DNA of 24,146 nt from Oscillospiraceae bacterium (GTDB taxonomy: Bacteria > Bacillota > Clostridia > Oscillospirales > Oscillospiraceae). Of this stretch, positions 21,905 to 24,146 are shown in pieces. The stretch spans positions 1 through 24,146 of the forward strand of contig JAJPXI010000194.1 of the NCBI GenBank assembly GCA_021205585.1, given 5' to 3'. The notes under the pieces are model-generated. The model was not told where the DNA came from and did no database searches. It was given only the letters and a program-made list of their open reading frames with translations. The translations under genes were made by a program, and so were the position numbers. The stretch's first letter is position 1. Every line of letters starts with the position of its first letter.

Positions 21905-22816
21905 TTATGAATTCATCTCAACAGGGGCTTTTTTCAGGTTCAACCGAATCACCGTTCCTTCCCCCGGCTGGGAAGCAGCGGAAATTTGACAGCCCAAGTC
22001 ATCGCAAATGCGTTTACACAGGTACAGGCCGATGCCGCTGGCCTTTTTGTCCGTCCGCCCGTTGCAGCCGGTGAATCCCTGCTCAAAAATCCTGGGCAGA
22101 TCCTCGGATGCAATACCAATGCCGGTGTCTTGGATGCACAGCACCTGGGGTGGCTCCATATAGATGGAAATGCTCCCCGATGGCGTATATTTCAACGCAT
22201 TGGACAGAATCTGCTCTATCACAAAGGACAGCCATTTTTCGTCTGTAAGGATTGTCTGATTCAATGGCTCATAGAAAAGGCTGATTTTCCGCGCTATGAA
22301 CTCTCCTGAAAACCTGCGAACAGCGCCCTTGAGGATTTTGTCCAGATCTCGCTGCTGGAACACATAATCCGTACTGTCCCCATCCAAGCGAAGATAGGTC
22401 ATCACCATGTCTGCGTAACTCTCGATTCGATTCAGCTCCACGCCTAACCTGCGGCTCACCTCGCCGTCCTGTCCCTGTAAAAGCAGGTGCATGGCAGCGA
22501 TGGGCGTTTTGATTTGATGCGCCCATATGCTGTAATAATCCATTCTTTGCCGGGACTTGTTCTGATTGGCAGCAAGCTGCTGTTGCAGCTCCTGCATCTT
22601 CCGCTCCAATTCATGATATTGCCAGAAGCGTTTTTTCTCTGTTCTATAGTCCAAAATCAGATAACCAACAATGAGAATGAACCCCAGGCTCATCGGATAA
22701 ACCACCGCCAAAACCGGCAGCTGATAAAGTTTGAAACTGACAATCAACAACACATAAAGCATACTATACAAAAGAAATAACGGTACCTTCGTTTTCAAAT
22801 ATTCTCTGATTTTCAT
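21905..22816 (-). CDS. BceS-like intramembrane-sensing histidine kinase
   Basis: This 303-residue kinase has two membrane segments (about 11-30 and 35-56) with almost no loop between them, so it cannot sense directly outside the cell. Kinases of this type are controlled by a BceAB-like transporter. A short coiled coil (about 65-90) leads to the H-box IWAHQIKTP with His100, then N-box EQILSNALKYT, DTGIGI and ASGIGLYL. The ATG at 22816 (MKIREYLK) is chosen over 22843 because it lies 1 nt after the regulator's stop, a coupled arrangement. Confidence 0.9.
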   Translation of the reverse strand: MKIREYLKTKVPLFLLYSMLYVLLIVSFKLYQLPVLAVVYPMSLGFILIVGYLILDYRTEKKRFWQYHELERKMQELQQQLAANQNKSRQRMDYYSIWAHQIKTPIAAMHLLLQGQDGEVSRRLGVELNRIESYADMVMTYLRLDGDSTDYVFQQRDLDKILKGAVRRFSGEFIARKISLFYEPLNQTILTDEKWLSFVIEQILSNALKYTPSGSISIYMEPPQVLCIQDTGIGIASEDLPRIFEQGFTGCNGRTDKKASGIGLYLCKRICDDLGCQISAASQPGEGTVIRLNLKKAPVEMNS

Positions 22817-22817
22817 C

Positions 22818-23486
22818 TCATTCCACCATATACCCCTGACCATGTCTGGTCGCTATATAGTCATTCAGCCCAAGACTGTCCAGTTTTCTTCGCAGCCGGT
22901 TCACATTCACAGTCAGGGTGTTGTCATCCACAAAGCTATCAGTCTCCCATAGCCGCTCCATCAGCTTTTCCCGTGACACGATCCGCCCCTTACTTTCCAG
23001 CAAAGTCAAAAGGATTCTGTACTCATTCTTCGTTAAATCTAATTTCTGCCCCTGATAAAGCAGGCTACAGTCCATGGCACTCAGAGTTAATCCCCGATGG
23101 CTGAGTACGGGAGGCTCCACGAAATCATAGCTTCGGCGCAGAAGTGCCTGCACCTTTGCCGTCAGGATGTCCAAATCAAAGGGCTTGGCGATAAAATCAT
23201 CTCCGCCCATGTTGACTGCCATGACAATATTCATATTATCCGATGCAGACGAAATAAAAATAATTGGCACTTTGGAGATTTTGCGAATCTCACTGCACCA
23301 GTGATAGCCATTGTAAAAGGGAAGCGTGATATCAAGCAAAACCAAATGGGGCTGAATCTCCAGAAATTCAGTCAGAATATCCGAAAATTTCCTGGCCGTG
23401 TGACATTTCAAGCCCCATTCGGTCAAAATTTCGGAAATTCCTTCAGCAATGCTACGGTCATCTTCCACGATATAAATTCGATACAT
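22818..23486 (-). CDS. BceR-like OmpR-family response regulator
   Basis: This 222-residue regulator has a receiver domain with acidic pair EDD (8-10), phospho-acceptor Asp52 in LLDITLP and Lys101 in AKPFD. A winged-helix DNA-binding domain (about 125-222) includes LTKNEYRILLTLLESKGRIVSRE and VNVNRLRRKLD. It should activate the transporter operon, and perhaps its own, in response to cell-wall-active peptides. GGAGG lies 11 nt before the ATG at 23486; a GTG six codons upstream overlaps that site and is less likely. Confidence 0.92.
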   Translation of the reverse strand: MYRIYIVEDDRSIAEGISEILTEWGLKCHTARKFSDILTEFLEIQPHLVLLDITLPFYNGYHWCSEIRKISKVPIIFISSASDNMNIVMAVNMGGDDFIAKPFDLDILTAKVQALLRRSYDFVEPPVLSHRGLTLSAMDCSLLYQGQKLDLTKNEYRILLTLLESKGRIVSREKLMERLWETDSFVDDNTLTVNVNRLRRKLDSLGLNDYIATRHGQGYMVE

Positions 23487-23607
23487 ACGCTCAGTTACCT
23501 CCACAACTGTTCTGTTTCTTGCGGCAATTTCTACTCATATATCTTCCATTTTACCAGATAGAAGTCCAAATTTCAGCCTGACAGGAAGAATTTTTGCCAC
23601 AGAAAAC

Positions 23608-23621
23608 GAACAGTTTTGTAA
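23608..23621. promoter_or_regulatory. Candidate BceR-type operator upstream of the regulator gene
   Basis: GAACA-GTTT-TGTAA matches TNACA-N4-TGTAA with one mismatch. It shares the spacer bases TTT and the perfect TGTAA half with the site at 21868-21881. It lies about 120 nt upstream of the regulator start, suggesting autoregulation. Confidence 0.5.
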
Positions 23622-23626
23622 GAATC

Positions 23627-23660
23627 ATATGGGCGGTTCCATGCAAGGAACCGCCCATAT
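23627..23660 (-). terminator. Hairpin between rlmD and the bce module
   Basis: A perfect 14-bp stem (ATATGGGCGGTTCC and its complement) with a 6-nt loop lies 20 nt past the stop of the rRNA methylase gene on the minus strand. The following T tract is poor (GATTCTT), so efficiency is uncertain. Confidence 0.6.
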
Positions 23661-23679
23661 AAAAGTATGCCATGAAGTA

Positions 23680-24146
23680 TCATCCGATCATCTTGAACCA
23701 TCGCAGCGCTTCCGTAATCGCCGCCTCTTTCTCCGGTGGGCACTGCGGCTGCCTTGCATTCTCCGATTTCGGCTTATTGTAATTCTCCCGCTCGATAATC
23801 CCGTACTTCTGCTTTACTTGTGCAATGTACAGAGAAGACACCGACAATCCAGTATGCTCCTTCACATAATCCTTGATCTGTCCATAGGTAGGGCCTTTCT
23901 GGAATCCAGACATATCCATATCTTCCAGAGAGAACTCTACCCGCACTTTCTTGGAGTTGATTTCTCCCTTGGAAAGCTGAACCACCGTCTCCACATGGTT
24001 CGTCCTCGGGAAAAGGTCGATGGGCAGGGCGGATTGAGGATGGTAGCCGTGTTGGCAGAAAAGGGATAAATCGCGGGCCAGGGTGGCGGGGTGGCAGGAG
24101 ACGTAGAGGACGCGGGCGGGGGACATCTGGGCGATGGCGTCGATGA
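23680..24146 (-). CDS. rlmD: RlmD/TrmA-family 23S rRNA (uracil-5-)methyltransferase, C-terminal part
   Basis: The frame is open to the window edge, so the N-terminal TRAM and methylase regions lie outside. The visible part begins IDAIAQMSPARVLYVSCHP and continues with ATLARDL, the motif whose cysteine attacks C6 of the target uridine. PIDLFPRTNHVETVVQLSK then has the glutamate acting as general base. After this normal TrmA end comes an extra domain of about 95 residues (starting KVRVEFSLEDMDMSGFQ, containing TYGQIKDYVKEHTGLSVSSLYIAQVKQKYG), which I know from many clostridial members; it looks like a helical nucleic-acid-binding unit. The exact rRNA site methylated is by family name only. Confidence 0.85.
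   Translation of the reverse strand, partial: IDAIAQMSPARVLYVSCHPATLARDLSLFCQHGYHPQSALPIDLFPRTNHVETVVQLSKGEINSKKVRVEFSLEDMDMSGFQKGPTYGQIKDYVKEHTGLSVSSLYIAQVKQKYGIIERENYNKPKSENARQPQCPPEKEAAITEALRWFKMIG

Overview
The window looks like the chromosome of a GC-rich, gut-type Clostridia, probably Oscillospirales (Flavonifractor/Lawsonibacter-like). This is inferred from the codon and GC style, the class 1B pyrK-pyrD pair, a Bce-type peptide-sensing module, the clostridial C-terminal extension on an RlmD-type rRNA methylase, and a small GC-rich intergenic palindromic repeat of a type I associate with these bacteria. No rRNA, tRNA or CRISPR array was seen.

Region 1 (about 1-10650) is a surface-glycan island. 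A sigma-A-like promoter (85-113) drives two tandem paralogous polymerase/ligase-type membrane proteins and a family 2 glycosyltransferase, ending at a strong bidirectional terminator. Convergent to these is a pair on the minus strand: a GtrB/ArnC-like polyprenyl-phosphate glycosyltransferase and a GT39-like membrane glycosyltransferase that would use its product, but the latter is split by a one-base frameshift in a T6 tract. Then come four plus-strand genes that read as a CMP-Kdo (or related ulosonate) module: a bacterial sialyltransferase-superfamily enzyme, a CMP-ulosonate cytidylyltransferase, a metal-dependent KdsA and a KdsD/KpsF isomerase. No KdsC phosphatase and no lipid A genes are in the window. 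A Kdo-type polymer in a lineage expected to be monoderm is the most interesting biology here.

Region 2 (about 10780-17954) is a tight housekeeping operon: pyrC-pyrF-pyrK-pyrD, a histidine phosphatase/GNAT fusion and a YgiQ-family radical SAM protein. It starts at a TTGCGC-17-TATAAT promoter and ends at a strong terminator that overlaps the ygiQ stop codon. A 16-bp sequence (GGCAAAATTGATTTCC) lies just upstream of both this promoter and the island promoter, so it brackets the glycan island.

Region 3 (about 17955-18912) has no intact gene. It holds a decayed IS66-type end with a truncated tnpA, direct copies of the IS66-like terminal sequence, a 167-bp MITE-like element with about 21-bp inverted ends, an orphan terminator, and the last 72 codons of an esterase/peptidase-like gene.

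Region 4 (18913-24146), visibly more AT-rich, is a Bce-type antimicrobial-peptide resistance module on the minus strand (response regulator, sensor kinase, ABC ATPase, large FtsX-type permease), with two candidate BceR-type operators and related repeats flanking the transporter pair. The window ends inside an RlmD/TrmA-family rRNA methyltransferase.
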